From NCBI RefSeq assembly GCF_014648895.1, contig NZ_BMRZ01000002.1, positions 1 to 64,000 of the forward strand: a stretch of 64,000 bases of DNA, written 5' to 3'. Positions 25,367-34,537 of the stretch are shown here, one piece after another. How positions within the stretch are numbered: position 1 is the first letter of the stretch; each line of letters opens with the position of its first letter. A program made the translations under genes and the position numbers. This DNA comes from Streptomyces tanashiensis (GTDB lineage: Bacteria; Actinomycetota; Actinomycetes; Streptomycetales; Streptomycetaceae). The notes under the pieces are model-generated. The model saw only the letters and a list, made by a program, of their open reading frames with translations. It did not search any database and was not told where the DNA came from.

Positions 25367-28117
25367 CTACGCGTTGTGGATCGTGCAGTAGCCGTCCCAC
25401 GGAAAGGGCGTGGGGTTGTCGGCGGGGCTGAGGGGCAGGGACCACGCTTTGCGAATGGCGTCGATGAGCGCGCGGCCGCTGTGGGGCGAGACACCTAGCT
25501 CCTGTCGGGCTTCGGCGAGCCTTTCCACGTTGCCGTCCGGTCCGTGGTCTGCCGCCTGTCGAGTCCGGCGTTCGAGCCTTTCGTGGGCGAAGATGTCGAG
25601 GAGGGTGAGAGCGAAGTAGGCGTATGCCGATGCCTCGTCGATGAGCTGGCCTGCCTCATCGGTGACCTCTCTGTCGGGGCTGCCGGCAGGGAGAGCACCG
25701 CGAGGGTGGAAGGCGAACTCCTGCAGGCTCCGGTGCAGTTCGCGCTCTGTGCAGGGGCAGGGGTTGGGGTCCCGTAGCAGGGCTACGAGGGCTCTGAACG
25801 AGCTGAGCACGTCACTGGTACTCCGGGTCCACCGTTGTTTGGCGAGAAGGATGCGGAAGCCCGCAAGTGTCTCGGAGAGCTCCTCGAGCACCAACTGGCG
25901 CGCGATGCGCACCAGCTCACCGGATCCGGTCTTGTCCTTCATGTCCATCACGCGGCGTCCGTAGCGGATGAGGTCGCGTGGGATCCCGCCTGCCAGTGCG
26001 TGGGTCAGGGCGGTGTAGGGGCCTGTCAGTTCGGCACGTTTTTCGAGCATGGTGTGCGATTCGTCCAGGGTTGCGGGCTGCACATGGACGACGTCGTCAA
26101 GTGAGCTGTCGGTGATATCGCGGTGGGGCAGGCCACGGCGGACGAACGCGGCTCCGACGTCCTCGGCGACGGCAAGGACGTAGTGGACGTGTTCCACGCC
26201 GAAGACGGCCTTGATCTCGGCCAGGAAGGCCAGCACGCGGGTGTCGGTTCCCAGCCTGTCCAGCTCGTCGATAGCGATCACGACCGTCTCGTTGCGGTCT
26301 TTGAACTCGCTGGCGATACGCGTCAGCAGCTCTTTGAAGTCCTGTACCAGCTGTGGGAGGTTGGGCGGGAGGGTCGCGACGGACGTGGTGTGGCTGGTGC
26401 CCAGGGACAGTAGCTGCGAGGTACCCGTCGTCAGTGCGGTGGAGGCCGACAGCTGGGCCTGGAGGCGGAACAGGTGGCTGCGGCACCGGGACACCAAAGG
26501 CGGCTCGGCTGCTTTCGGCGTCCAGTTCCTCATACGGAAAAGGACAACGCCGGCAATCAGCGAGGCCAGCCTCACCGGGTTGTCCTGCGCACCCAGTACC
26601 GTCTGGATCTGCGGCGAGCGCAGCCCGTACACCAGCCCCGCCCAGCCGACCAGCCCGGCCAGAAAGACCAGCATGGCGCGAGGGCGAAGCGTCATCGAGC
26701 CGACCTGGATCTCGGAGACGGCGAGAGAGGCACTGGACAGCAGCATCCACAGGCCACCCGCCAGGACGAGCGGACGGACCGTGGCGAGGATCGCGTCTGT
26801 CAGGTGCTGAGCAATCCAGACGTCGCGCACGACCCCCACCACCGCTACCCCGATCAGGGCGATGCCGGCGCCGGACGCCAGCATGAGCCACGCATCGCGC
26901 AGCGTGTCTTTGATCCACCCGGAATGCCGCGCACGCCACCACATCACGCCGAGCACCGCGATGGTGACACCCGTGCTGGTGGCCGCGTGCCCCTGCCAGA
27001 TCCCTGTGATCTCAGCGAATCGTTCCTCGAAGGTGCGCCGGCTCGCCTCGAGCAGCGGCGCATGGCTGTCGATGCTCCTGCGGACGGCCGCGCCCACACC
27101 CAGGACGACAGCAACAGCCGCTGGAACGGCGAAGGCCGACCACCACAACAGACGCACCCCGCGCACGCGGGCACGGCGCAGGAGTCGCCTGAATGGCGAC
27201 ACCTGGACCAAGGCGGGAACGGCGTAGCCGTGATGCCTCATGTATGCCTCGCACAGATCCACCGACAGCGACAGGAGGAACTCGTGAGGCGTATAGCTCG
27301 CGGGGGCATGCGACAGGAGACCGAAGTCGGCCCGGGCTACGGCCGTCTCAAGGAGTGTGGACTTTCCCGCCCCGCGCGGTCCGCACACCGCGATCGTCCC
27401 TGAGTCGATCTGCCCCAGCTTGCGGCTGAGGGTTCGCATCGCTGTGTTGTCGACCCGGTAGACATCGCTGCGCGGCGACCTCAGACCTTCATAGGACTCC
27501 GACACCAGCAGCGAGTCGGGGTCGTCTCCCAACAGCTCCCGCGTCGCACGCCACACCGTGGGTTCGATACCCCGCTCCGCGGCCTCGCCCCACACGGCCG
27601 ACTCGACACCGAGAACAACCCGCGACACCCCCCACCGTGCACCCAGCCACCCCGCCCGCAGGCACTCCAGCACGTAGAGGCCGGCCGACCAGCCCCGCAC
27701 CACGGACATCCCCACGGACACCGACAAGGCCAGGACAGCGATCACAAAGCCGAGAAATCCGAAGGGCATCCCTGCGGCGAACACAAAGGCGAACAGCCCA
27801 AAGCACACGGCCTTCCAATCCCAGCCGAGTCGTGCATCGGCCAGCCGGAACCGTTCACAGCGCAGGTCCCGGTCGGCGATCGCAGCATCCAGCCGCGCAT
27901 GGGGCAGCCCTGAGAGAACCGCGCTCATCACGTCATTGCGCAGCATCTGTCCGTGCACCGCATCACGCGTCGCCCGCGGTCTGTGCCCCAACAGCTGTGC
28001 AATCCTGGGGACCTCAAGACAACTCAGCACACAGCGCTGATAGATCAACCGGACATCAGCATCGCGAAAGTCCGAGACCCTGGCGAACCAGCGGCCCACG
28101 AGCGATAACGGCAGCAT
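25367..28117 (-). CDS. Membrane P-loop NTPase, KAP-like
   Basis: 916 aa from ATG 28117, with GGAGG 6 bp upstream. Walker A GPRGAGKS lies at about residues 246-253 and Walker B VVIAIDELDRLG at about 610-620, separated by a long region with several hydrophobic helices (AFAVPAAVAVVLGVGAAV, TGVTIAVLGVMWWRA, LMLASGAGIALIGVAVVGVV, VFLAGLVGWAGLVYGL). Two more helices lie near residues 105-145. Membrane segments inserted between Walker A and B are the hallmark of KAP NTPases, a group tied to anti-phage and signalling functions. It is downstream of the 1044-aa nuclease-like gene on the same strand, separated by a small membrane protein gene. Confidence 0.8.
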   Translation of the reverse strand: MLPLSLVGRWFARVSDFRDADVRLIYQRCVLSCLEVPRIAQLLGHRPRATRDAVHGQMLRNDVMSAVLSGLPHARLDAAIADRDLRCERFRLADARLGWDWKAVCFGLFAFVFAAGMPFGFLGFVIAVLALSVSVGMSVVRGWSAGLYVLECLRAGWLGARWGVSRVVLGVESAVWGEAAERGIEPTVWRATRELLGDDPDSLLVSESYEGLRSPRSDVYRVDNTAMRTLSRKLGQIDSGTIAVCGPRGAGKSTLLETAVARADFGLLSHAPASYTPHEFLLSLSVDLCEAYMRHHGYAVPALVQVSPFRRLLRRARVRGVRLLWWSAFAVPAAVAVVLGVGAAVRRSIDSHAPLLEASRRTFEERFAEITGIWQGHAATSTGVTIAVLGVMWWRARHSGWIKDTLRDAWLMLASGAGIALIGVAVVGVVRDVWIAQHLTDAILATVRPLVLAGGLWMLLSSASLAVSEIQVGSMTLRPRAMLVFLAGLVGWAGLVYGLRSPQIQTVLGAQDNPVRLASLIAGVVLFRMRNWTPKAAEPPLVSRCRSHLFRLQAQLSASTALTTGTSQLLSLGTSHTTSVATLPPNLPQLVQDFKELLTRIASEFKDRNETVVIAIDELDRLGTDTRVLAFLAEIKAVFGVEHVHYVLAVAEDVGAAFVRRGLPHRDITDSSLDDVVHVQPATLDESHTMLEKRAELTGPYTALTHALAGGIPRDLIRYGRRVMDMKDKTGSGELVRIARQLVLEELSETLAGFRILLAKQRWTRSTSDVLSSFRALVALLRDPNPCPCTERELHRSLQEFAFHPRGALPAGSPDREVTDEAGQLIDEASAYAYFALTLLDIFAHERLERRTRQAADHGPDGNVERLAEARQELGVSPHSGRALIDAIRKAWSLPLSPADNPTPFPWDGYCTIHNA

Positions 28118-28591
28118 CAAACCCCTCCCCCGACAGCGATACGCCGGAGCAGGCTAGCCGGTGTCACCGACAGTCGAAGAGCCCTCGCTCAAGCTGCCCC
28201 AGAGAGCCGGCGAAGGACACGAGTCCAGCAGCCGGCCCGCCGCATCCTCACGACACCGAGTCGGGCTTTGTCGCAGCACCTGTCCGAAGGACGCAGGACG
28301 AGATAAGAGTCGACAGCGACGACGGGGCCGCCTGCGGGCTGCCGTTCGCTGGACCAGCGTTGGTGGGTGACGAGGCTTGTGGAGTTTCAGATGCCACTGG
28401 CAGCGGCCGCGGGGCGGCTCGAGGGTGATCGCGGACGGCGTCTGGCGCCACGGGGCGGCGGACTGCCCGAGATCGGGATGTGCTGGGCGTAGCCGTCCTC
28501 GTTCCCGCCCCGGAGGCCCGCACAATACGGCGCGGGCCTCCGTTTGGCACCGAGCCCCGCTCCCCTGCTCAGCGCAGGACAGGGCGGGTGG
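28118..28591. other. Intergenic stretch with terminator
   Basis: About 470 bp between two minus-strand genes. It contains the hairpin at 28511-28542 and, next to 28117, the promoter/RBS region of the NTPase gene. No further gene is supported. Confidence 0.45.
28511..28542 (-). terminator. Hairpin terminator
   Basis: Perfect 10-bp stem (arms CGGAGGCCCG and CGGGCCTCCG) with a 12-nt loop, 50 bp beyond the stop of the small membrane protein gene at 28592. Confidence 0.7.
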
Positions 28592-28798
28592 TCACCAGCC
28601 AGTAATCGCAGTCGCTGCGGCGATGAGCGCTGCGGCCACCGTCAGCGTAGCCGCGAACGCGGCTGCGGCACGGCTGATCGCGGCCGGATAGGTAGCGTCG
28701 TCACGGCGGGCCAGATAGCCGGCCCCGGCTGCGGCCAGCACGGCGAAAACCAGAACAACCACAACAGCGAACATCAGCACAGTGAACCGGTACGGCAC
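28592..28798 (-). CDS. Small two-helix membrane protein
   Basis: 68 aa from GTG 28798, with GAGGGGAAA 7 bp upstream; the frame extends further but without a site. Two hydrophobic helices, FTVLMFAVVVVLVFAVLAAA and ATLTVAAALIAAATAI, flank a charged loop AGYLARRDDATYPAAI. Similar small proteins are widespread in streptomycetes and uncharacterised. It lies just after the nuclease-like gene (stop 28879) and is followed by a hairpin terminator. Confidence 0.65.
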   Translation of the reverse strand: MPYRFTVLMFAVVVVLVFAVLAAAGAGYLARRDDATYPAAISRAAAAFAATLTVAAALIAAATAITGW

Positions 28799-28878
28799 GG
28801 TCGTTTCCCCTCTCAGCGACAGCGCGTCTGCTGCGCTGCTCTGTAAACGAATCTGCCGGTCCAGGTGCTCGCCATGGT

Positions 28879-31800
28879 TCACGTGAACAATGATGGACAC
28901 TCGCGAACAGCCGACGCTGCGCTGTCGTCGCCGGTGGTGGAGGGCGGGCGCGAGACGAACATGTCTGCGTGCTCAGCGTCGTCGGTCCAGTACCCGTACC
29001 GGTCACCGAGCAGACGAAGCAGTGCTTCGGGTCGGAGGCTGGTGCTGCGGACGACCAGGCCGAGGTTGCCGGCTGTTGCCAGGGCTGCGCCGTGCAGGTG
29101 GGACCTGAGAGCGCTCAGCGTGAAGGCTTGGGGCGGCACGGGTTCGTCATCGGGAAGCTCGTGCGCCGTCATGACGGCCTTGAATTGGATGCGACGTTCA
29201 GCCGAGTCGTTGATAGCAGGTCGAAGTCCTCGCTGCTCAAGCCGACGGTTTCCGACGAGATTGGCGATGGCGGTCAGCAGGTGCCAGTCCTTCCACCCCT
29301 GCTCGCGTAGCAGCACCGCAGTGCGCATGAATTCCCGGTCAGCGCTCAGGCGCGGGAGCGTGTAGCGGATGATGGGGACCAGGGCGGTGTAACGGTGGCG
29401 GACGTTCTCGAGCGCGGTGCTCTGCTCGTATCCGGGGCCTGGTCCGGTCTTGGCCTTAAGGGCGGCTGACTTGGGGCGGCCATTGAGGGCTGTGGCGGCG
29501 CCGACGGCTGGTTCGGCCAGGGCTGCCATGGCTTCGTAGTCCCCCGGGTTGAGGAAGTCGGCCAGTTCGTCATAGGGGCGGCCCGCTACGAGCTTGTGCC
29601 ACAGGCCGGCGGCGAAGCTCTCCTCGATGAGCTTCGTGAACGCCTCGTTGGGCAGTAGCGACTGGGAGATCAGCACACTCACTGCTGCAGCGGTCAAGTC
29701 GTTTAGAGCTGCTTCCAGGTCCTGGCTGTCGACCGCAGCAAGTCGCAGAATCCACCGGTTGGCGTTGGGGTCGGATACTTGCCGCCAGCCGTCGTGCCGG
29801 TCGGACGTCGCTACGGTCTCGGCTTGGATCTCGACCGCAAGCCGGCCAGGCAGGAGCAGGGGGTCGCGGGTGGCCATCTCGGCGACGAGTACCTGTACTG
29901 CTGCGGTGAAGCGCTCGGCGGCCAAGGCCGATGGCCGGTCGTTGGCACAGGTGACCTCCCAGTCGACACCAAGCGCACTCCAGGTGTAGCGGCGCTTTGG
30001 GCCGGCGTCGCTGAATGGCCTGCCTACTCCTTGGGCGTCTGCTTCGTTGACGTACATGTCCTCGGTCGCGGCAGGCTCGCTGGGGATCGAGGCGACGATC
30101 TCGTCGATGGCGGTGGCGAATCCCACTGATGCCATGACTTCGCGGAGCATAGGGGCGAATCGGGGGCGTACGGCGAGCGCAGCGTTCACCGTGAGGGCCT
30201 GGTTGGCCATCATGTCCCAGACGTACGGGTAGCGCTCGGCGTTGAACGGCTCGTCGAGATAGGCATTCTGTGCCATCAGTCCGATGCGGAACAGATGGGT
30301 CGCGGACAGCCAGTTCCCGGCCTGATGGTCGTATTGGGCAGCGAGGATGATGCCTCGCGGGACGAAACGCGTCAGTTCCTGGTCGGGTGCGGACCTCGCA
30401 GCCGCGGCGGCGGCCAATGCGCATTGTTTGGCGGCCATGGCCAGGCCGAGCTCGCTGTAGATCCGTGAGCACAGCAGCAGCATCGTCAGTCCCCCTTCCA
30501 GAGTCTCGCCGCGCCACCAATTGAGCTTGGCCTCGTGAATCTCTCGCAGCGCTTCGAGGAGGCGATCGCTTTTGACCAGCGCAAGGCCGCGGGCCTGTGC
30601 TCGCTCACCTCGGGCCGACTGGCCGGCGACCCTGTCGATTGCCGTGTCGAGCAGGTCTCGGACCTCCCGGTACAGCGGGTGGTCCACCAGCGCAGGTGCA
30701 AGCAGGTCGAAGATGTCGGCGACATGCTCGACCGGGAACAGCGGGGCGTCATCCAGATGCCGCCCCAGCAGGGCCAGGGTCTGCATGCCGGTGTCGATGT
30801 CGGTGAAAGCCGGCTGGGTCTCAAAAACGGGCAGCGGTTGCCCACCTGCCATCGCCTCACGAACCCGAGCAGTGACTTCTGCAACACTTGGCAGATCCTG
30901 CGTAGCCTTTCTCAGGCCAGTAGGAACCTCCGGGTGCAGGGCCAGCCGAGCCCGCAGGGCGAGTAGATGTGCCGTGGCGTTGGGCGCGGGGCGCTCGTCC
31001 AGGAGTCGGTCGGTCTTCTCTTCCAGCTTGCGCTGCCAGTTCCGCAGTTCATCCGGGGTTACGGCGGTCAGGCCGCGCATCAAGGCCCCGAAGGTGTAGC
31101 CGAGCAGTACGACAGCATCCTCGAGCAGGCCAGGATCCTCGAGTGAGTCGTCCGTTGTCAGCCGGGTGAAGATGTCACGGGCCAAGCCGTCCACCGGCAG
31201 CATCGTCTCTAGGCCCCGGAGCGTCGCGACCACAATCTCGTAGCGGACTCGAAGCGCCGTATGTGTTCCTGGCGTAGCGTCGAGCAGAGCATGGGCGTGG
31301 CCGAGCCAGTCCGGCAGATCGGCGCGGGCTTCAGCATGGAACGTGGCGTGGCGCAGCGGCGCCTTCAGGTCGATCAGGTCACCCAGAGTGCAACCGGGCT
31401 CCTCACGCTCGCGCCACCTTTGGCGGGCCTGGATGTACCAGTCGGGAAGGTGGCCGGCCGCCTCCGGTCGGGCAGGGGCCAGGTCCGACGGCAGATGGAG
31501 GTACTGCACGGCAAGGTAGAAGAGATCGTGGTCGGCAAGATGCACAGCGAGCGCCGCAGCGTCCCAGATGTCCAGCTCAACCTGGTGCGTCCGCGCCGCC
31601 TCCTCGATCAGCTTGTGTTGCTTCCCGGAGGGGACAGGGGCCACCGTGAAGTAGATGACACGGTCGACGGCCGTGCCCTGCCCGCAGATCGACGAGAGGT
31701 CCTTAAGGATCTTCGCCGGCACCTTGGTCTTCTGGATGGTGCAAGCCATCACCACGCGCTCCGTTGAAGCCAATGCTTCGAAGACCGAGGTTCCCGGCAG

Positions 31801-32013
31801 CTCGCGTGGAATGTTCGTCCAATGGCTCTCAGCGTCTCGCCCCTGGTCGCCGCCGCTGCTGACAGGGCCGGTCGCAGGGTGCAGATTGCTGGTGATCCGC
31901 CGGCGTGCCAGGCCGAGGCACAGCAACTCGAACTCGTGGTGGCTGTTGTTCTCGGCGAGAGTATCCAGTGCGAACCGGATCCGTCGCTCGAGTTGCACGG
32001 CATCGTCCGCCAT
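28879..32013 (-). CDS. Large protein with nuclease-like N-terminus, possible defence effector
   Basis: 1044 aa; GTAGAGG precedes ATG. The first 160 residues resemble a PD-(D/E)XK (Mrr-like) domain: a helix with Glu27/Glu29 (HEFELLCLGLA), then PVSSGGDQGRDAESHW (Asp56, Asp60), and 35 residues later the strand VVMACTIQKTKVPAKILKDL. The order fits, though the Q-x-K spacing is not classical. The rest is mostly helical, TPR-like (MLLLCSRIYSELGLAMAAKQ, YDHQAGNWLSATHLFRIGLM), with no P-loop. I infer a sensor/effector of an anti-phage system. It starts 134 bp after the end of the transposition ATPase gene on the same strand, so it may be cargo of the CRISPR-linked element. Confidence 0.6.
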   Translation of the reverse strand: MADDAVQLERRIRFALDTLAENNSHHEFELLCLGLARRRITSNLHPATGPVSSGGDQGRDAESHWTNIPRELPGTSVFEALASTERVVMACTIQKTKVPAKILKDLSSICGQGTAVDRVIYFTVAPVPSGKQHKLIEEAARTHQVELDIWDAAALAVHLADHDLFYLAVQYLHLPSDLAPARPEAAGHLPDWYIQARQRWREREEPGCTLGDLIDLKAPLRHATFHAEARADLPDWLGHAHALLDATPGTHTALRVRYEIVVATLRGLETMLPVDGLARDIFTRLTTDDSLEDPGLLEDAVVLLGYTFGALMRGLTAVTPDELRNWQRKLEEKTDRLLDERPAPNATAHLLALRARLALHPEVPTGLRKATQDLPSVAEVTARVREAMAGGQPLPVFETQPAFTDIDTGMQTLALLGRHLDDAPLFPVEHVADIFDLLAPALVDHPLYREVRDLLDTAIDRVAGQSARGERAQARGLALVKSDRLLEALREIHEAKLNWWRGETLEGGLTMLLLCSRIYSELGLAMAAKQCALAAAAAARSAPDQELTRFVPRGIILAAQYDHQAGNWLSATHLFRIGLMAQNAYLDEPFNAERYPYVWDMMANQALTVNAALAVRPRFAPMLREVMASVGFATAIDEIVASIPSEPAATEDMYVNEADAQGVGRPFSDAGPKRRYTWSALGVDWEVTCANDRPSALAAERFTAAVQVLVAEMATRDPLLLPGRLAVEIQAETVATSDRHDGWRQVSDPNANRWILRLAAVDSQDLEAALNDLTAAAVSVLISQSLLPNEAFTKLIEESFAAGLWHKLVAGRPYDELADFLNPGDYEAMAALAEPAVGAATALNGRPKSAALKAKTGPGPGYEQSTALENVRHRYTALVPIIRYTLPRLSADREFMRTAVLLREQGWKDWHLLTAIANLVGNRRLEQRGLRPAINDSAERRIQFKAVMTAHELPDDEPVPPQAFTLSALRSHLHGAALATAGNLGLVVRSTSLRPEALLRLLGDRYGYWTDDAEHADMFVSRPPSTTGDDSAASAVRECPSLFT

Positions 32014-32037
32014 ACCTCTACCCCCACATCAAACCCA

Positions 32038-32128
32038 GTGACAGCGCCTCCCCTAGTGTCGGGCACGGCACTGACAGCGTCTGAATCAGCGTTGTCCGCT
32101 GATGCCTGCCCGCCCCTGGCGCTGTCAC
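32038..32128. repeat. Repeated TGACAGCG motifs, candidate transposon end
   Basis: Three copies of TGACAGCG within 91 bp: plus strand at 32039-32046 and 32072-32079, and inverted at 32120-32127. The first and third are part of an 11-bp inverted repeat (GTGACAGCGCC at 32038-32048 and its complement at 32118-32128). It lies directly after the TnsC-like gene. Multiple short transposase sites near a gene block are typical of Tn7/Mu-type ends, but a second end has not been found. Confidence 0.45.
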
Positions 32129-32147
32129 CCCGCCCACGTGATGAGGT

Positions 32148-32960
32148 TCAGCGCGGTGCTGGGAGGCGGGTGGTGGAGTCGAGGCGGCTGAAGGCCCATC
32201 GGATGAGGTCTTTGCTGAGGGTGAGGTCGGGGTTCTCCTCCAGTGCGTCGGTGAGGTGGATGGTGAGTTTGGCCCAGTTCCTGAACGATCCGTGTCCGGC
32301 GTGGTCGTCGGTGTAGAGGATGAGGTCGGGGTCGGCGCCGGTCCAGATGGGGTGATAGGCGGGGATGGTGGCGAGGACTTCGGTGGGGGTCAGGGGTGCG
32401 AACTGGTACCAGTCGAGGATGCGGGAGTGCAGGGCCGGGCAGCTGAGGATCTTCTGGCGGGTGTTGCCGCTGCCGACGAGGACGACCGCGGCACGCCGTG
32501 CGTGGTCGCCCCACAGGTCGCGGATGTATTCGAGAGCGGTCTTGCTGAGCCATTGGACTTCGTCGAGGAGGAGGACCGCGTCGGGGCTCTGCTCCAGGGC
32601 TTGCTTGATGCGTATACCGGACTCGTCAGCGGACTGGGGTGGCTCGCCGGGAAGGTCCAGGGCGCGCCAGAGGGCGCCGCGGAGTTCGCTCATGTTGGGT
32701 GCTTGGCGGAATTGGAGTCGGTGGGTGGTGTGGGGGGCGCGGCGGCGTAGGGCGGTGTGGACGGCGAAGGTTTTTCCGAGGCCGACGTGGCCGTGGATGG
32801 CGACGATGGCTTTGTGCTTGATGGCTTTGCGGATGCGGTCTTCGGTTGCGGCGAGGGCTTGGGTGCCCATGGTGTGGGCGCCGGTGAGGCCGATGTAGTG
32901 GTCGCGGTCGGGTGGGGGGAGCTGGCTGGGGCGGCGTTGGGGGTTGTGGGGCTGGTTCAC
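32148..32960 (-). CDS. TnsC/MuB-type AAA+ ATPase (transposition regulator)
   Basis: 270 aa from GTG 32960, whose first bases overlap the TnsB-like stop (GTGA). Walker A GHVGLGKT at residues 57-64 and Walker B AVLLLDEVQW with Asp133/Glu134. Sensor-type residues follow in RAAVVLVGSGNTRQKIL. This is the AAA+ subgroup of TnsC, TniB and MuB, which polymerise on target DNA and activate the DDE transposase. No TniQ-type target adaptor is present. It is the last gene of the operon cas8e-cse2-cas7e-cas5e-cas6e-TnsB-TnsC. Confidence 0.85.
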   Translation of the reverse strand: MNQPHNPQRRPSQLPPPDRDHYIGLTGAHTMGTQALAATEDRIRKAIKHKAIVAIHGHVGLGKTFAVHTALRRRAPHTTHRLQFRQAPNMSELRGALWRALDLPGEPPQSADESGIRIKQALEQSPDAVLLLDEVQWLSKTALEYIRDLWGDHARRAAVVLVGSGNTRQKILSCPALHSRILDWYQFAPLTPTEVLATIPAYHPIWTGADPDLILYTDDHAGHGSFRNWAKLTIHLTDALEENPDLTLSKDLIRWAFSRLDSTTRLPAPR

Positions 32961-34510
32961 GGGTGGTCCTGTTCGTTGTTGGGTTCCGGGTGGGTGGGGG
33001 TGTTGAGGGGGCGGGTCCAGTCGTCTGCGGGCTTTGGCAGGGGCAGGAGGTCGGGCAGGGCCTGGTCGCGCAGGTCGTGGCCGCCGAGGTCTCTGAGGTG
33101 TTCCAGGGCGGTGTCTTCGGTCATGGCGAGAAGAGGGGTGGGCGGCTGGGGCTGGGTGGCGGCGGCGTAGCGGATGTTGCGGTTCTTCTCGGCTTTTTTG
33201 AGCTTGGCGCGCAGGCGGTCGGCTTCGCGGCGTTGGGCTCGTTTGAGGTCGCGGATCTGCTGGGGTGTTGCTTGGTTGGCCATGAAGGCGGGTCCGAGGT
33301 GGTGTCCGCTGGTGGGGTCGTAGAGCTCGACGCGGTGGTCGTGGTGGGGGAGGTAGCGCAGGGTGACTTTGTCGCCGACGAAGCCGTGCATCCAGTCGGC
33401 GATGTAGTCGGCGTTTCGCCAGCGGATGCCGGTGTTGTTGATGGTCAGGGGCTTGCCGTGGCGTTCGAGGGTGTAGGTGTGGAGGCTTGCGGCGTCGATG
33501 GTCTCGATAGGGGTGGTGTCGTCGTTCCACGCTTGGGCGGGGGTGCGGCCGTCGAGGCTGTCCAGGGTGTGTTCGTGGTTCCACCAGTGGATCCAGGTGC
33601 GGACGTGGGCGACGAACGCTTCGAAGTGCAGGAGTGGCTGGTCGGGGTCGACGGGTTTGCCGCCGAGGAGGGTGGGGGCGTGGGTGTAGCCGGGCATGCC
33701 GGCGAACAGGGTTTTCTTGATGGCGCCGTTGACGGCTTCGACGACGGGTTTGCCTTCGGGGGTGAAGGGGGGCAGTTCGATGCGTTCGGTGCCGAGGACT
33801 CCGAGTGCTTCCCCGACTGTCTTGCAGAGGAATTCCTTGCCGCCGTCGACGCGGACGCGGTCGGGGATGCCGCCGAAGGGGCCGTGGTCGTCGTCGATGA
33901 GGACGGCGTCACGGATGGCGACGAGGACTGCCTCGCGGCTGGGCCGTTGGGGGGTGATCGCGAAGCCGCAGATGGCGCTGGCGGCGCAGTCTGCGAAGAA
34001 GGTGATCCAGGGTTTGCGGATGTGGCCGTCGATCCGGACACGGACACTGGCTTCGACGTGGTCGGTTTCCCATGCGTAGTTGCGGTGGTGGCGGGGGCGT
34101 TTGCCGGCGACGTCGTAGGCGCGACGGGCTTTCTCGCCGTGGCGTAGGCCGGCGCGCATGCCGGGTGTGAGGGCGCGGGTGACGGCGCGGTGGAAGGTGG
34201 CTGGTGAGGGCAGGTTCGGGGTGTTTTCGGCTTTGAGTTCTCGGTAGGCGGCGGTGGCGTTGCCGCGCCAGCGTGCGACTGCGTCGAGCATCACGAGGGT
34301 GAGCTCGAAGCGCTGGCGGGCGGTGGGGGTGTAGGTGCCTTTGTTGGTGCGGGCGTTGGCGAGCCACCGGTCGACGGTGCGGGGGTCGACGCCGAAGGCG
34401 TCGGCGACGCCGGTGATGCGGGCGCGGGTGAGCTGGTGTTCGTCGGCGAGTTTGAGGAGTCGGCGTACGGCGGTGGTCCGCAGGGCGGTGATGTCGGGGC
34501 TGGGATTCAT
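32957..34510 (-). CDS. TnsB/Mu-type DDE transposase
   Basis: 517 aa. N-terminal HTH domains (RARITGVADAFGVDPRTVDR; SPATFHRAVTRALTPGM), then an RNase H-fold core with a clear DD35E triad: Asp150 (WETDHVEAS), Asp222 (RVRVDGGKEF) and Glu258 (GKPVVEAVNGAIKK). A Mu-C-type beta-barrel follows (KVTLRYLPHHDHRVELYDPT), then a basic coiled coil (KRAQRREADRLRAKLKKAEK) and a tail that may contact the ATPase. All parts of an active transposase are present. It begins 27 bp after the cas6e stop on the same strand, at the place where cas1 normally stands in type I-E operons. Confidence 0.88.
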   Translation of the reverse strand: MNPSPDITALRTTAVRRLLKLADEHQLTRARITGVADAFGVDPRTVDRWLANARTNKGTYTPTARQRFELTLVMLDAVARWRGNATAAYRELKAENTPNLPSPATFHRAVTRALTPGMRAGLRHGEKARRAYDVAGKRPRHHRNYAWETDHVEASVRVRIDGHIRKPWITFFADCAASAICGFAITPQRPSREAVLVAIRDAVLIDDDHGPFGGIPDRVRVDGGKEFLCKTVGEALGVLGTERIELPPFTPEGKPVVEAVNGAIKKTLFAGMPGYTHAPTLLGGKPVDPDQPLLHFEAFVAHVRTWIHWWNHEHTLDSLDGRTPAQAWNDDTTPIETIDAASLHTYTLERHGKPLTINNTGIRWRNADYIADWMHGFVGDKVTLRYLPHHDHRVELYDPTSGHHLGPAFMANQATPQQIRDLKRAQRREADRLRAKLKKAEKNRNIRYAAATQPQPPTPLLAMTEDTALEHLRDLGGHDLRDQALPDLLPLPKPADDWTRPLNTPTHPEPNNEQDHP

Positions 34511-34537
34511 GGCAGAGGTGTCGTCCCTCGGGCTGGG

